A stretch of DNA of 26,302 nt from an uncultured Eubacteriales bacterium (GTDB lineage: Bacteria > Bacillota > Clostridia > Oscillospirales > Oscillospiraceae): NCBI GenBank assembly GCA_900545925.1, contig URAZ01000047.1, positions 1 to 26,302 on the forward strand, given 5' to 3'. Shown here piece after piece: positions 1 to 7,206 of this stretch. The translations under genes and the position numbers were made by a program. Numbering within the stretch: the first letter of the stretch is position 1; each line of letters starts with the position of its first letter. Under the pieces are notes generated by a model. That model was not told the origin of the DNA, made no database searches, and was given only the letters and a program-made list of their open reading frames with translations.

Positions 1-567
1 GGATAGTATCCTGGATAGCTTCTCGACTCCGTCTTTACTGCCGCGGCTCTGATTCTCTCCGCTCGATTCCACTACCGATCGAAAAGAATCGACCATGCGT
101 TGATACAAAAACGGTTGAATGACATATAGATGGCCTATGCTTTCAAACTGATTCAAGCAGTTATTGATTACATTTATATAATTATCCTGAAGTATGGAGG
201 ATCCCCTACACACACTTATCAGCTCAGTACGGTAAGTATCCCTTACCTCCCTCCAATCCAGCCCCAGTTCATTTTTTATCGTTTCAAAATATGGGTAATT
301 ATCCTCCAACATTTCCCATAAGGCATCATAGTCTTCAAGCGCTTGCTGTTTAGATAGAATTAACTGCTCTCCATCTGAACTAACTTTCAGTGCTGTTTCA
401 TATGGGAGTGGAAATTTGTCATAATCAGAAAACCTGTTTGTAGTAGTCTTATCAGGCATTCCCGGAGAATGCTCTGGAATGCTATGATTGGCGATGAACC
501 CATCGCAGGAGCATAAGAGGGGCATTAGCATTGATAAAACTAAGATAAATAACTTATATGGCTTCAT
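1..567 (-). CDS. S41-like peptidase family lipoprotein, N-terminal part (runs off the left edge)
   Basis: The frame is open from an ATG at 567 to base 1 (189 codons) with no stop, so the C-terminal part lies outside the window. AAAGGAAC sits about 10 bases before the ATG. The protein begins MKPYKLF, continues with a hydrophobic stretch, and has a lipobox-like LCSC ending at about residue 20, so it is probably a surface lipoprotein. Residues ~68-100 (ALEDYDALWEMLEDNYPYF, then LDWREVR) resemble the helical segment that precedes the PDZ and protease domains in S41 tail-specific-protease relatives, where 'LW..L.ENYPYF...G.DW..V' is common. The catalytic Ser/Lys region would be beyond the edge, so activity cannot be judged. 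Base composition is more AT-rich than the metabolic genes to the right. The lipoprotein call is firm; the S41 assignment is a family-pattern inference. Confidence 0.6.
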   Translation of the reverse strand, partial: MKPYKLFILVLSMLMPLLCSCDGFIANHSIPEHSPGMPDKTTTNRFSDYDKFPLPYETALKVSSDGEQLILSKQQALEDYDALWEMLEDNYPYFETIKNELGLDWREVRDTYRTELISVCRGSSILQDNYINVINNCLNQFESIGHLYVIQPFLYQRMVDSFRSVVESSGENQSRGSKDGVEKLSRILS

Positions 568-659
568 GCCTTTATAGTTCCTTTCAAATTCCGGTCATCC
601 TAAGCATAATACTGCGGACAGCAGTTATTTATTAACCATTAGAGACATCCGATGTGCGA

Positions 660-767
660 TTAGCAGACGATTTCGAGCGGCTTGGGATGATAGTTTTCAA
701 AAAGATGCCGGGCAACGCCTAAATCTTGCGCGGCATAGTCAATCCACTGTTTAACTTGCTGATCCAT
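660..767 (-). pseudogene. hepT: Truncated HEPN toxin (HepT-like), only the first 35 codons remain
   Basis: An ATG at 767 lies downstream of AAAGGAG (about 8 bases spacing) and overlaps the end of the MNT gene by 17 bases, the usual coupling in MNT-HEPN pairs. The 35-residue product begins MDQQVKQWIDYAAQDL and ends KPLEIVC before TAA at 660-662. This matches the first helix and turn of HEPN proteins, which normally continue (CYHCQQAAEKxLK-like) to about 110-140 residues and carry the R-x(4-6)-H RNase motif near the C-terminus. None of that is present, and no continuation is readable in the ~90 bases before the next gene. I infer a deletion or old insertion junction. A genuine short protein is possible but unlikely. 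Confidence 0.72.
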
Positions 768-1071
768 AGAGCAGAACTCCTTTGTGGAATACCTCGTTTT
801 CTACGGTGAACTGATTCTTACGTTCGTCAAAGCGGCTTTTTGTGCCAACCAGAATATCCACAGGGCGCTGCTTCACGCCGCGAATCGCTTTGTATGCAGA
901 AGTGGCTACGGCGTGAAGATCTTTCTCGTTGTCATCTACAATAATGTAGAAGTCAAAATCGCTGTCGGCGTGCGCGGTACCGTTGGCAAAAGAGCCAAAC
1001 AGATAAACGCCAATCGGCTTGATCTGATCGACAAGCTTTTGCTTTATGACTTCAATCTCATCAATGGGCAT
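751..1071 (-). CDS. mntA: MntA-like nucleotidyltransferase antitoxin (MNT domain)
   Basis: This 106-residue minimal nucleotidyltransferase has the hallmark GS-x10-D-x-D motif: G26-S27, then D38 and D40 in SDFDFYII, with a third acidic residue at D72 (PVDILVG). In MntA/HepT systems this enzyme adds AMP units from ATP to a tyrosine of the HEPN RNase toxin and so neutralises it. The active site looks intact. I chose the ATG at 1071 rather than the in-frame GTG at 1080 because TAAGGAGG lies directly against the GTG but 8 bases before the ATG. A sigma-A-like promoter lies just upstream. The partner toxin gene overlaps its 3' end but is truncated, so this is an orphan antitoxin unless it acts on another target. 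Length and motif order are typical of the family. Confidence 0.88.
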   Translation of the reverse strand: MPIDEIEVIKQKLVDQIKPIGVYLFGSFANGTAHADSDFDFYIIVDDNEKDLHAVATSAYKAIRGVKQRPVDILVGTKSRFDERKNQFTVENEVFHKGVLLYGSAS

Positions 1072-1103
1072 GGAACGCACCTCCTTACATCATTCTCATT
1101 TAT

Positions 1104-1132
1104 AGTATAGCAAACTGCGGAAAAATAATCAA
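1104..1132 (-). promoter_or_regulatory. Sigma-A-type promoter of the mntA-hepT locus
   Basis: Read on the minus strand, a -35 box TTGATT (1127-1132) and a -10 box TATACT (1104-1109) are separated by exactly 17 bases. The predicted start is about 25 bases before the mntA ATG, leaving room for its TAAGGAGG site. It would drive the antitoxin gene and the toxin remnant. Confidence 0.68.
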
Positions 1133-1171
1133 CGAAAACAGGCGGACAACAATTTCAAGAAACCAAGAGGT

Positions 1172-1639
1172 TCAGTCTGCTGATTCCACACAATCGAAAG
1201 ACACGGGTTCAATTTTCTCGACTGCCAATGCACATGGCTGCGGCAAGTGTGCGGTCTTGACTTCACTTGGAATTGCGGAAAGCGGCAAATAGACCCGATA
1301 GGCTTGCCCCACAGACAGCTGCTTGTTCTTTTCTATGCAGAAGACAAGTTGTTCGCCGTCTGCTTTTTGCAGCGCGACCCTGCGCTGCCGTTGAAACGGA
1401 ACACTGGAAACCGAAAGACAAATGCCTTCCTCCACGCAATAGCGTTCGTTCACGAGCAGTACATAAAGCTCCGCACAGCGAACGCCGCAGAAAAGCAGCA
1501 GCAATGCGCTGAGGATCAGAAATGTCCGTTCGCCGGAGAGCGCGGAAACAATAGCCGCAGCCAGAAACGGCAGACAGAGCAGCAGCGACAGCAGCCACTT
1601 CTGCAGCAGTGGTGTGGGCCATGCAAGGATCTTTTTCAT
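1172..1639 (-). CDS. Hypothetical membrane protein with two N-terminal helices
   Basis: I do not recognise this 155-residue protein. After MKKILAWPTPLLQK it has two hydrophobic segments (about residues 14-32 and 38-58), then a soluble portion of ~95 residues with alternating beta-like stretches (RYCVEEGICLSV, RVYLPL) and an acidic end. The shape resembles small proteins with a membrane hairpin followed by a cytoplasmic domain. I chose the ATG at 1639; an in-frame GTG at 1648 overlaps the upstream stop (GTGCTGA) and is an alternative start, which would suggest translational coupling. Either way it is co-transcribed with the cysteine-cluster gene. No terminator is evident after its stop. Confidence 0.62.
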   Translation of the reverse strand: MKKILAWPTPLLQKWLLSLLLCLPFLAAAIVSALSGERTFLILSALLLLFCGVRCAELYVLLVNERYCVEEGICLSVSSVPFQRQRRVALQKADGEQLVFCIEKNKQLSVGQAYRVYLPLSAIPSEVKTAHLPQPCALAVEKIEPVSFDCVESAD

Positions 1640-1641
1640 AT

Positions 1642-2412
1642 TCAGCACCGCTCAAAGATGATCTGCTTGTGCAGATACAGGTTTGCGATTGCCGCCGAGA
1701 CAGGGCGCGCCTGCCGGGACGCTGCCATCAGGATGGGCAGATTCTCGCAGGTGGTTAACTCATCGTCATACAGGCAGTCCATGAGCTGCGCATCAGAGTG
1801 AAGCGTCCGCACGCCACGCTCTGCGCACTTGATCAGTTCTGCGCTGCTGAGAAGCGCCTGATTTGCCAGCCGCACAATCTGCCGTTCCTCCACGCTGCAT
1901 TTCGGGCGCGAGAACAGATGGATTGCTTTAGAAAAAGGCATACCGTCCCAAATCCAGAGTTTCAGGAATGCGCCAATCCGCAGGAATGGATTTGCGGAAA
2001 CCGGCGCGATGTACAGGCAGGAAAGCAGATCATAAAGCGCCTCATACTCGCTGCTGCCGCGCCCCTCCGCGACCAGTCCGCGGGTGACAAGGCGGTCGAT
2101 GCAGTCGTCCAACGTCCGGCGGGATGTAAACGACAGCCCTCGCGTCAGCTTCAGATATAGTGCATAAATATCCTCAAAGGCGCTGCGGGAGAGGTTGCTG
2201 CGGCATTCGCTTGGGTCGATCCGCTGCGCAGTGAGACGTTCATATTCAGCCGCGGAGATCAGAACAGGCTTACCGCCGGCATCCGCGCTCATCAGATAAC
2301 CAGAACACGGCGAATGACATTTGCAGACACCGCAGGAGATGAAACAGGCATTTCGCCAGTTTCCGCGGCAGGCGGTCAGAAATTCTGCAAGCTGTTGGAT
2401 GGTTGTCCGCAT
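1642..2412 (-). CDS. Hypothetical protein with an N-terminal cysteine cluster
   Basis: This 256-residue protein is not recognised. Its N-terminus carries C15, then C23-x3-C27-x2-C30-x-C32-x3-C36, a spacing suited to a metal or Fe-S site. The C-x3-C-x2-C part equals the radical-SAM spacing, but the following sequence shows no glycine-rich SAM motif or evident barrel repeats. The rest looks alpha-helical (for example DIYALYLKLTRGLSF and EERQIVRLANQALLSS). The ATG at 2412 is preferred because GGAGG lies 8 bases upstream; the TTG at 2427 is part of that ribosome site. It is followed immediately by the small membrane protein, so the two probably work together, perhaps as a cytoplasmic partner and a membrane anchor. 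That functional link is inference. Confidence 0.65.
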   Translation of the reverse strand: MRTTIQQLAEFLTACRGNWRNACFISCGVCKCHSPCSGYLMSADAGGKPVLISAAEYERLTAQRIDPSECRSNLSRSAFEDIYALYLKLTRGLSFTSRRTLDDCIDRLVTRGLVAEGRGSSEYEALYDLLSCLYIAPVSANPFLRIGAFLKLWIWDGMPFSKAIHLFSRPKCSVEERQIVRLANQALLSSAELIKCAERGVRTLHSDAQLMDCLYDDELTTCENLPILMAASRQARPVSAAIANLYLHKQIIFERC

Positions 2413-2540
2413 AGGTTTGTCCTCCAAATCCTTCTACTTTAATACGCACCGCAAAACGACAAAAAGGCCACATGGAGTTGTGAAGTTTTCGTAAATTATG
2501 AAAATGAAAACGTCTCGATTGAAAGTCAGGCAGATCGTGC

Positions 2541-2580
2541 ATATAAAAATCGGCCAGCAGCGGAATTGGCTGCTGGCCGA
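2541..2580 (-). terminator. Intrinsic terminator of the ROK regulator gene
   Basis: A perfect 11-bp stem (2551-2561 with 2569-2579, CGGCCAGCAGC/GCTGCTGGCCG) with a 7-base loop is followed on the minus strand by ATTTTTATAT. It lies about 47 bases after the ROK stop codon and insulates the cysteine-cluster operon downstream. The rest of the gap 2413-2626 shows no clear promoter for that operon. Confidence 0.88.
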
Positions 2581-2626
2581 AAGTATGTCTATTTGATTTT
2601 TACAGAAGCAATATTTTCTAAAATCA

Positions 2627-3832
2627 TCAGTGCCGCGAGAAGATCGCCTCAAGTGTCTGCAAGACGGCTGCCTTTCGGACATCCTCGTATTTGCAGTCAA
2701 ATAACTGAAGTTCCAGTTCTCCTGTGCTTGTCAGGATATGAAAGTCTTCCGCGAGTATGCTGCGCAGCAGCTCCGCGAACGGCTCACCCAGAAGATACGG
2801 AAAGCCGCCCAGCCGGACGGCGCGCACGTCCAGCAGATTGACCAGCGACACGATTGCGCAGCATAGATCCCTGCCATAGCTTTGCAAACAGGCTGTGACC
2901 GCCTCGTCGCCAGCCGCAAATGCCGCCGCAAGCTCCGCGAGCGCCGCCTCATTAGGGTCAGAGCCATAGATATCCTGATAGCTGACGGGAATTCCAGCCG
3001 CCCGCAGGCGGGCAAACAGCGCGGTCGTCGAGCAGAATGTTTCGAGGCACCCCCGGTTTCCGCAGTTGCAGACCGGCCCATTGCGGTCAATCGAAATATG
3101 CCCGGCTTCCAGCGGCATGCTGCGTCCGCCCGGCAGGACTGCGCCCGCGTCAATGCCCTCCTGTACGGTCATAACCAGAAGCGGCAGAGGAGGCGGCTCC
3201 GTATCCCGGAGAAACGCAGAATATGCCACAGCTGCAGCATTGTTCGACAACATGACATATGCGTCCGGAAATGCCGCCCGGGAATCGGGCAGGATCGTCG
3301 GACAACACTGCTGCCAGCTGCGGATCACGGCGGAAAAACTCAACCGCTCGGTCATGGCGTCGATCAGGCCCGGATACAGGATGTGGATTCCGAGCAGCTG
3401 CTCCTCCGCAAGCCCCAGCGCAGCAAGCTGTGCGCGCAGCTGTGCGATGATCGGCGCGCTTGTGCTTGCCGGAAGCCTGCTTCGTGTCTGCGTCAGCTTG
3501 TGCAGGCAGATATCGTAGACGCTCAGGATCGAGCCGTCAGAGAGAATTTCAAGCGTTGCGACCGCGCCCCGCGCAGCATTGACCGCAAGGTTGATCGGTC
3601 TCCGGCCACGCGCGGTACTTCCAACTGCGCCCAGTTCCACCAGCCAGCCGCCCTGCAGCAGCTCATCGACCAGCACCGTCACGGTCGCCGCCGACAGGCC
3701 GGAGGCCTTCGTCAGTTCCGCGCGTGAGATCGGCGCGCGGCGGCGCACAAGGTCAAACAGCAGCGTCGCGTTCTGATCCTTCAGATGCTGCTGATACGAA
3801 GCCGACGGCATGCCCGCCCGAATCTGAATCAT
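2627..3832 (-). CDS. ROK-family transcriptional repressor (NagC/XylR type)
   Basis: This 401-residue protein has an N-terminal winged helix-turn-helix (about residues 35-65, ISRAELTKASGLSAATVTVL) followed by a ROK sugar-sensor domain. The ROK zinc site is complete: H245 in EAGHISID, then C255, C257 and C262 in VCNCGNRGCLE. The ATP-binding DxGGT motif is not recognisable, and the usual catalytic-Asp region reads NNAAA (197-201) without the Asp, so this is a sensor and not a kinase. ROK repressors bind DNA and release it when a sugar or amino sugar binds. The ATG at 3832 has AAGGAGG about 8 bases upstream. It is divergent from the DegT aminotransferase gene, the most likely target along with itself. 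The effector cannot be read from the sequence. Confidence 0.92.
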   Translation of the reverse strand: MIQIRAGMPSASYQQHLKDQNATLLFDLVRRRAPISRAELTKASGLSAATVTVLVDELLQGGWLVELGAVGSTARGRRPINLAVNAARGAVATLEILSDGSILSVYDICLHKLTQTRSRLPASTSAPIIAQLRAQLAALGLAEEQLLGIHILYPGLIDAMTERLSFSAVIRSWQQCCPTILPDSRAAFPDAYVMLSNNAAAVAYSAFLRDTEPPPLPLLVMTVQEGIDAGAVLPGGRSMPLEAGHISIDRNGPVCNCGNRGCLETFCSTTALFARLRAAGIPVSYQDIYGSDPNEAALAELAAAFAAGDEAVTACLQSYGRDLCCAIVSLVNLLDVRAVRLGGFPYLLGEPFAELLRSILAEDFHILTSTGELELQLFDCKYEDVRKAAVLQTLEAIFSRH

Positions 3833-3863
3833 GGTACGCCCTCCTTCGCTCGGATATGGATTT

Positions 3864-3892
3864 AATCTAGCATATCAAAACGCAAAATACAA
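3864..3892 (-). promoter_or_regulatory. Candidate promoter of the ROK gene
   Basis: On the minus strand, TTGTAT (3887-3892) and TAGATT (3864-3869) are 17 bases apart. TGC directly precedes the -10 box, giving an extended -10. The predicted leader is about 25 bases. Confidence 0.5.
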
Positions 3893-3951
3893 GCACGCGG
3901 CGCGCTTTCTCCATTGCGTACAAATTTATAAACTTTTCCGATTTATTTTAG

Positions 3952-3980
3952 TGGACAAAATAATTTGCGCGCGGTATGTT
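3952..3980 (+). promoter_or_regulatory. Candidate promoter of the DegT aminotransferase gene
   Basis: TGGACA (3952-3957) and TATGTT (3975-3980) are 17 bases apart on the plus strand, giving a leader of about 57 bases before the ATG at 4044. It lies back to back with the ROK promoter, so ROK could control both. Confidence 0.5.
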
Positions 3981-4043
3981 GAAGTTGTAAGAGTTGCAGC
4001 CGGAGCGCTGCGAAACAATCTGATTTTTATGAGGTGCATGAAC

Positions 4044-5312
4044 ATGGATAAAAAAGAAATCGCAATGAACGGCGCGGGCGTCGCCGAGCTCGGCTTCCCG
4101 ATGTGGCCGCAGTTTGACCCGAAAACCAAGCAGGATATGGCCGACGCGCTGGATTCCGGCCTCGTCAGCTACTGGACCGGCAAGAAGGGCATGGAGTTTG
4201 AAGAAAAATTCCGTCAGTGGTCCGGCGCGACCATGGCAGTTTCCTGCTCCTGCGGCACGGCAGCCCTGCATATCGGCATTTCCTGCCTCGGCATCGGCCC
4301 CGGCGACGAGGTGCTCGTCCCGTCGTATTCCTTCATCGCGTCCTCCTATGCCATCGTGCAGGCCGGTGCGATCCCCGTTTTCTGCGACGTGACCCCAGAC
4401 CACACCATTGACCCGGACGATATTGAACGCAAGATCACCGACCGCACCAAGGGCATCGTCGTCGTGCATCTGTACGGTGTCGTCTGTGACATGGGCCGCA
4501 TCATGGACATTGCGAAGAAGCATAACCTCTATGTTATCGAGGACTGTGCGCAGGCCATCGGCGGCAAATATAACGGCCGCTCCGTCGGCACCATCGGCAA
4601 TGTCGGCTGCTTCAGCTTCTGCCAGTCCAAGCATTTTACCACCGCCGGTGAGGGCGGCATGGTTCTGACCATGGACGAAGACCTTGGCTGGGAATGCCGC
4701 TCGTTCCGTGACCATGGCTACGACGTTAAAGCCAGAATGAATATGCTGGCCTTGGAAGAAGCCCTGCCTTACATTCACACCCGCGTCGGCTTCAACTACC
4801 GCATGACCGAGGTGCAGTCCATCTGCGGCATCAATGAGCTTGCCCGCTTCGACAGCTGGAATATGCCCCGCCGCAAGGCCTATGCCAAGATGTATGATGA
4901 GGCGTTTGCCGGTCTCAAGGGCGTGAAAGCGCTGCCGGTCAACACTGCTGAACGTGAGAACGCCTACTGGTGGTATCCTGTGACGCTGAACCTCGACGCG
5001 CTCAAGATCGACGCACCCGCGTTCGTCAACGAGATGAAGAAGCGCAAGATCCCGTGCTACGGCATCCAGTGGCCGGAGGCCTATGAGGAGCGTTCCTACA
5101 AGGAGCTCAACGGCTTCGGCACGGCAAAGTTCCCTTTCTGCTCCAAGGAGTATAACCCCAAGGGCATCAACTACGAAGGTGTCGTCTGCCCCGTTGCCAA
5201 GAGCCTGCGCGCCTGCACGGTCAACCTGTTCCTGCACCCGACGTGGGAGAAGGAGCACATCCAGCGCGTCATTGACGCTTTTGTTGAGATCCATAACGAG
5301 AATCTGAAATAA
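4044..5312 (+). CDS. DegT/DnrJ/EryC1/StrS-family PLP aminotransferase
   Basis: This 422-residue fold-type I aminotransferase has the family's PLP site: SCGTAAL (G71-T72, phosphate cradle), D167 in IEDCAQAIGG (pyridine nitrogen), and Schiff-base lysine K196 in QSKHFTTAGEGGM. Relatives transaminate keto-sugars, keto-cyclitols or sugar nucleotides using glutamate or glutamine (for example scyllo-inosose aminotransferases and sugar-nucleotide aminotransferases). The open frame extends upstream to 3831, but GAGGTG at 4031-4036 points to the ATG at 4044; an ATG at 4038 is also in frame. No sugar-nucleotide or cell-wall genes surround it. The ROK regulator is the only evident partner, so an amino-sugar or aminocyclitol role is plausible but unproven. 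A strong hairpin follows the stop. Confidence 0.88.
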   Translation: MDKKEIAMNGAGVAELGFPMWPQFDPKTKQDMADALDSGLVSYWTGKKGMEFEEKFRQWSGATMAVSCSCGTAALHIGISCLGIGPGDEVLVPSYSFIASSYAIVQAGAIPVFCDVTPDHTIDPDDIERKITDRTKGIVVVHLYGVVCDMGRIMDIAKKHNLYVIEDCAQAIGGKYNGRSVGTIGNVGCFSFCQSKHFTTAGEGGMVLTMDEDLGWECRSFRDHGYDVKARMNMLALEEALPYIHTRVGFNYRMTEVQSICGINELARFDSWNMPRRKAYAKMYDEAFAGLKGVKALPVNTAERENAYWWYPVTLNLDALKIDAPAFVNEMKKRKIPCYGIQWPEAYEERSYKELNGFGTAKFPFCSKEYNPKGINYEGVVCPVAKSLRACTVNLFLHPTWEKEHIQRVIDAFVEIHNENLK

Positions 5313-5328
5313 GCCGCTGATTCAAAAG

Positions 5329-5371
5329 GCCCCTGCTGAACGTCTAATGGCGTTCAACAGGGGCTGTTTAT
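5329..5371. terminator. Bidirectional intrinsic terminator between convergent genes
   Basis: A 14-bp stem with one mismatch (5329-5342 with 5351-5364) encloses an 8-base loop. Plus-strand transcripts continue TGTTTAT. On the minus strand the hairpin is followed by CTTTTG. It lies between the convergent aminotransferase gene (plus) and ABC permease gene (minus) and plausibly serves both. Confidence 0.8.
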
Positions 5372-5373
5372 CG

Positions 5374-7206
5374 TTATCCGGCGGCTTGCCAATATGGCTC
5401 TGCGCCGAAAGCAGTCAGTGCACGGACAGTTTCTTCGGCGGCGAGGGGAATAGAATCGACGTACAGACTGTCCGTCTGGCCGGGAACTTGCGTGGTGACG
5501 GTGAAAATCAGATTCAGGGGTGTGTAATTGCCGGCTTCCTTTGTGCTGCCGGAGCCGCTCACGTCCTCCGCGCCGAGGAGCCCCGCGTTGATATCGTCCA
5601 GACAGGCCGTATAGACCCGCCACGCGTCGCGGCCTGTCAGTTCGAGGCTTTCGCCTGTGTCGAAGGAGGAGACGTAGCATGAGAGCACGTTTTTCTCCGT
5701 GCGCGGCGTATCAAAACCCGTGCGGATAAGTACACTGCCGGGGCTGTTATAGAGCGCGGAAAAGCGCGAAATGAGGCTGTCCGGGTCTTCCAGATCGGCT
5801 TCGCTGTAGACGATGCTGTAATAGCGCTCGGTGAGCGTGCCGTCCGTCATGCGGTAGGTGATGTAAAACTGCTCCGTGTAATCGGTACCGAGTTGATACG
5901 CGTGCCTGCGGTGCTCCTGCTTGCTTTTTTCTGAGACTGCTGCCGTGTGCAGGTTGAGAACATCCTGAATAAACGCGTCGTCCTGCGTGGTATAGAGGCC
6001 GTTCGACTGGTAATGCGTCAACCCGGCAGCCTGCACCGCGCTGCGCTCCGGCAGATACCGAGAATAGCCGAACAGGTCAAATTCCGCCGCGCCGAAGGCG
6101 AGCAGCAGCGCAAGGCAGCAGGCACCCAGCCCGAGCCAGCCTGAGCGGAACACATGGACCGTCTTCTGCAGGAGCATTTTTCCCGCGAAATAGCCCACAA
6201 ACGCGCCCGCACACGAGAACAGCAGCACATACCAGAAGTTATCCGACGTATTGCTGGAAAACAGTTCCGCCATCAGCGCGCCGAGCACCAGCGCACAGCC
6301 GATCGTGAACACATACAGCGCCACCGGCCGCAGCCAGCCGACCGCAATTACGTCGCCGCTGCGTTCCATCTCGCGGTGCTTTAAAAGCAGGAACGCGCAC
6401 AGTGCGAACACAAGGCCCAGTACAGCCAGCATGCCGAGATAACTCCAGCCCTCAAGCCGCGGGGCGTATTCCATATAATACATGCCGTCGCGTTCGAGCC
6501 AGTCCGTCTGCACGCGGAAGCCACCCTGCAGCAGTCCCAGCACTGGTGTGGCGTGCAGCGCGAATGACTGCATGGTGCTGCTCTGGCTGTAGGGCATGCC
6601 GTAGACAAACGTGAAAAGCAGGTGCCGCACAATGGTTTCGAGCACAAAGAACGTAAAATTCAGGATCACATATACGATAGGCATCGCAGCCATCTGCCCC
6701 ACGACGCAGCAGACCAGCACCGCAAACGAGAAAAACAGCAAAAAGCCAAGCATCGTCGCGGTAAAGACCTGCATCGCGGGCACGAACACCGCTGCGCCGA
6801 AGCCTGCGCCCACTGCCCACAGCAGAAGCGACGACAAAAGCGCGGGTGCGGCACACAGCAGTAGGCCCGTCAGGTAATTTGTCAGGAACAGCGTCTCGCG
6901 CCGCACGGGCAGTGCGGCGTAGAAATAGGCGGTGCCAGCCCGAAACAGCCAGAAAAACAGGACCCAAGCCAGAAGTCCGCCGAGCAGGAACGGAAGCAGA
7001 GAGGCGTTGATGCGCGCATAGCCCAGGATCGTCTTTTCGATCTGTACAAGAAAGTCGTCTGTGCAGGACGAGACGCCCCGGCAGAAGGAAAACAGCCGCA
7101 GCGGCAGAAGCAGTTCATAGAGCGTGTACAGAATCCAGACCGGTGCAGTTTTTTTCAGCGCCCGCCGGAAGACCGCGCGGTCAAAGCACGAGATTTTTGA
7201 CGTCAT
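5374..7206 (-). CDS. Large ABC transporter permease (ABC-2 type, YtrC/D-like)
   Basis: This 610-residue membrane protein is the permease partner of the ATPase encoded just upstream; the two genes overlap by 26 bases. Its N-terminal half has about six hydrophobic segments, with the motif LPVRRETLFLTNYLTG near residues 97-112 that recurs in ABC-2 permeases of GntR-linked operons. Two or three further helices follow at about residues 270-370. The last ~240 residues are hydrophilic and probably extracellular, an unusually long non-membrane tail. GGGAGG lies about 9 bases before the ATG at 7206. Operons of this build are often induced by cell-wall-active compounds and act as exporters or sensors; the actual substrate is unknown. 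A terminator hairpin follows the stop. Confidence 0.82.
   Translation of the reverse strand: MTSKISCFDRAVFRRALKKTAPVWILYTLYELLLPLRLFSFCRGVSSCTDDFLVQIEKTILGYARINASLLPFLLGGLLAWVLFFWLFRAGTAYFYAALPVRRETLFLTNYLTGLLLCAAPALLSSLLLWAVGAGFGAAVFVPAMQVFTATMLGFLLFFSFAVLVCCVVGQMAAMPIVYVILNFTFFVLETIVRHLLFTFVYGMPYSQSSTMQSFALHATPVLGLLQGGFRVQTDWLERDGMYYMEYAPRLEGWSYLGMLAVLGLVFALCAFLLLKHREMERSGDVIAVGWLRPVALYVFTIGCALVLGALMAELFSSNTSDNFWYVLLFSCAGAFVGYFAGKMLLQKTVHVFRSGWLGLGACCLALLLAFGAAEFDLFGYSRYLPERSAVQAAGLTHYQSNGLYTTQDDAFIQDVLNLHTAAVSEKSKQEHRRHAYQLGTDYTEQFYITYRMTDGTLTERYYSIVYSEADLEDPDSLISRFSALYNSPGSVLIRTGFDTPRTEKNVLSCYVSSFDTGESLELTGRDAWRVYTACLDDINAGLLGAEDVSGSGSTKEAGNYTPLNLIFTVTTQVPGQTDSLYVDSIPLAAEETVRALTAFGAEPYWQAAG

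Noticed and set aside
130..321. 63-codon plus-strand open frame
   Set aside because: It lies opposite the S41-like lipoprotein frame, which has a signal peptide, lipobox and ribosome site.
1642..2412. Radical SAM enzyme
   Set aside because: Only the C-x3-C-x2-C spacing fits; the GGE-like SAM motif and barrel repeats are not visible, and two more cysteines follow closely.
2491..2520. Catabolite-responsive element before the cysteine-cluster operon
   Set aside because: ATGAAAACGTCTCGAT matches the first half of a cre site but fails at several positions of the second half.
3948..5294. 448-codon open frame antisense to the DegT aminotransferase
   Set aside because: The opposite strand encodes a complete PLP enzyme with all key residues and a ribosome site; this frame has no recognisable motif and an atypical composition rich in Asp, His and Val.
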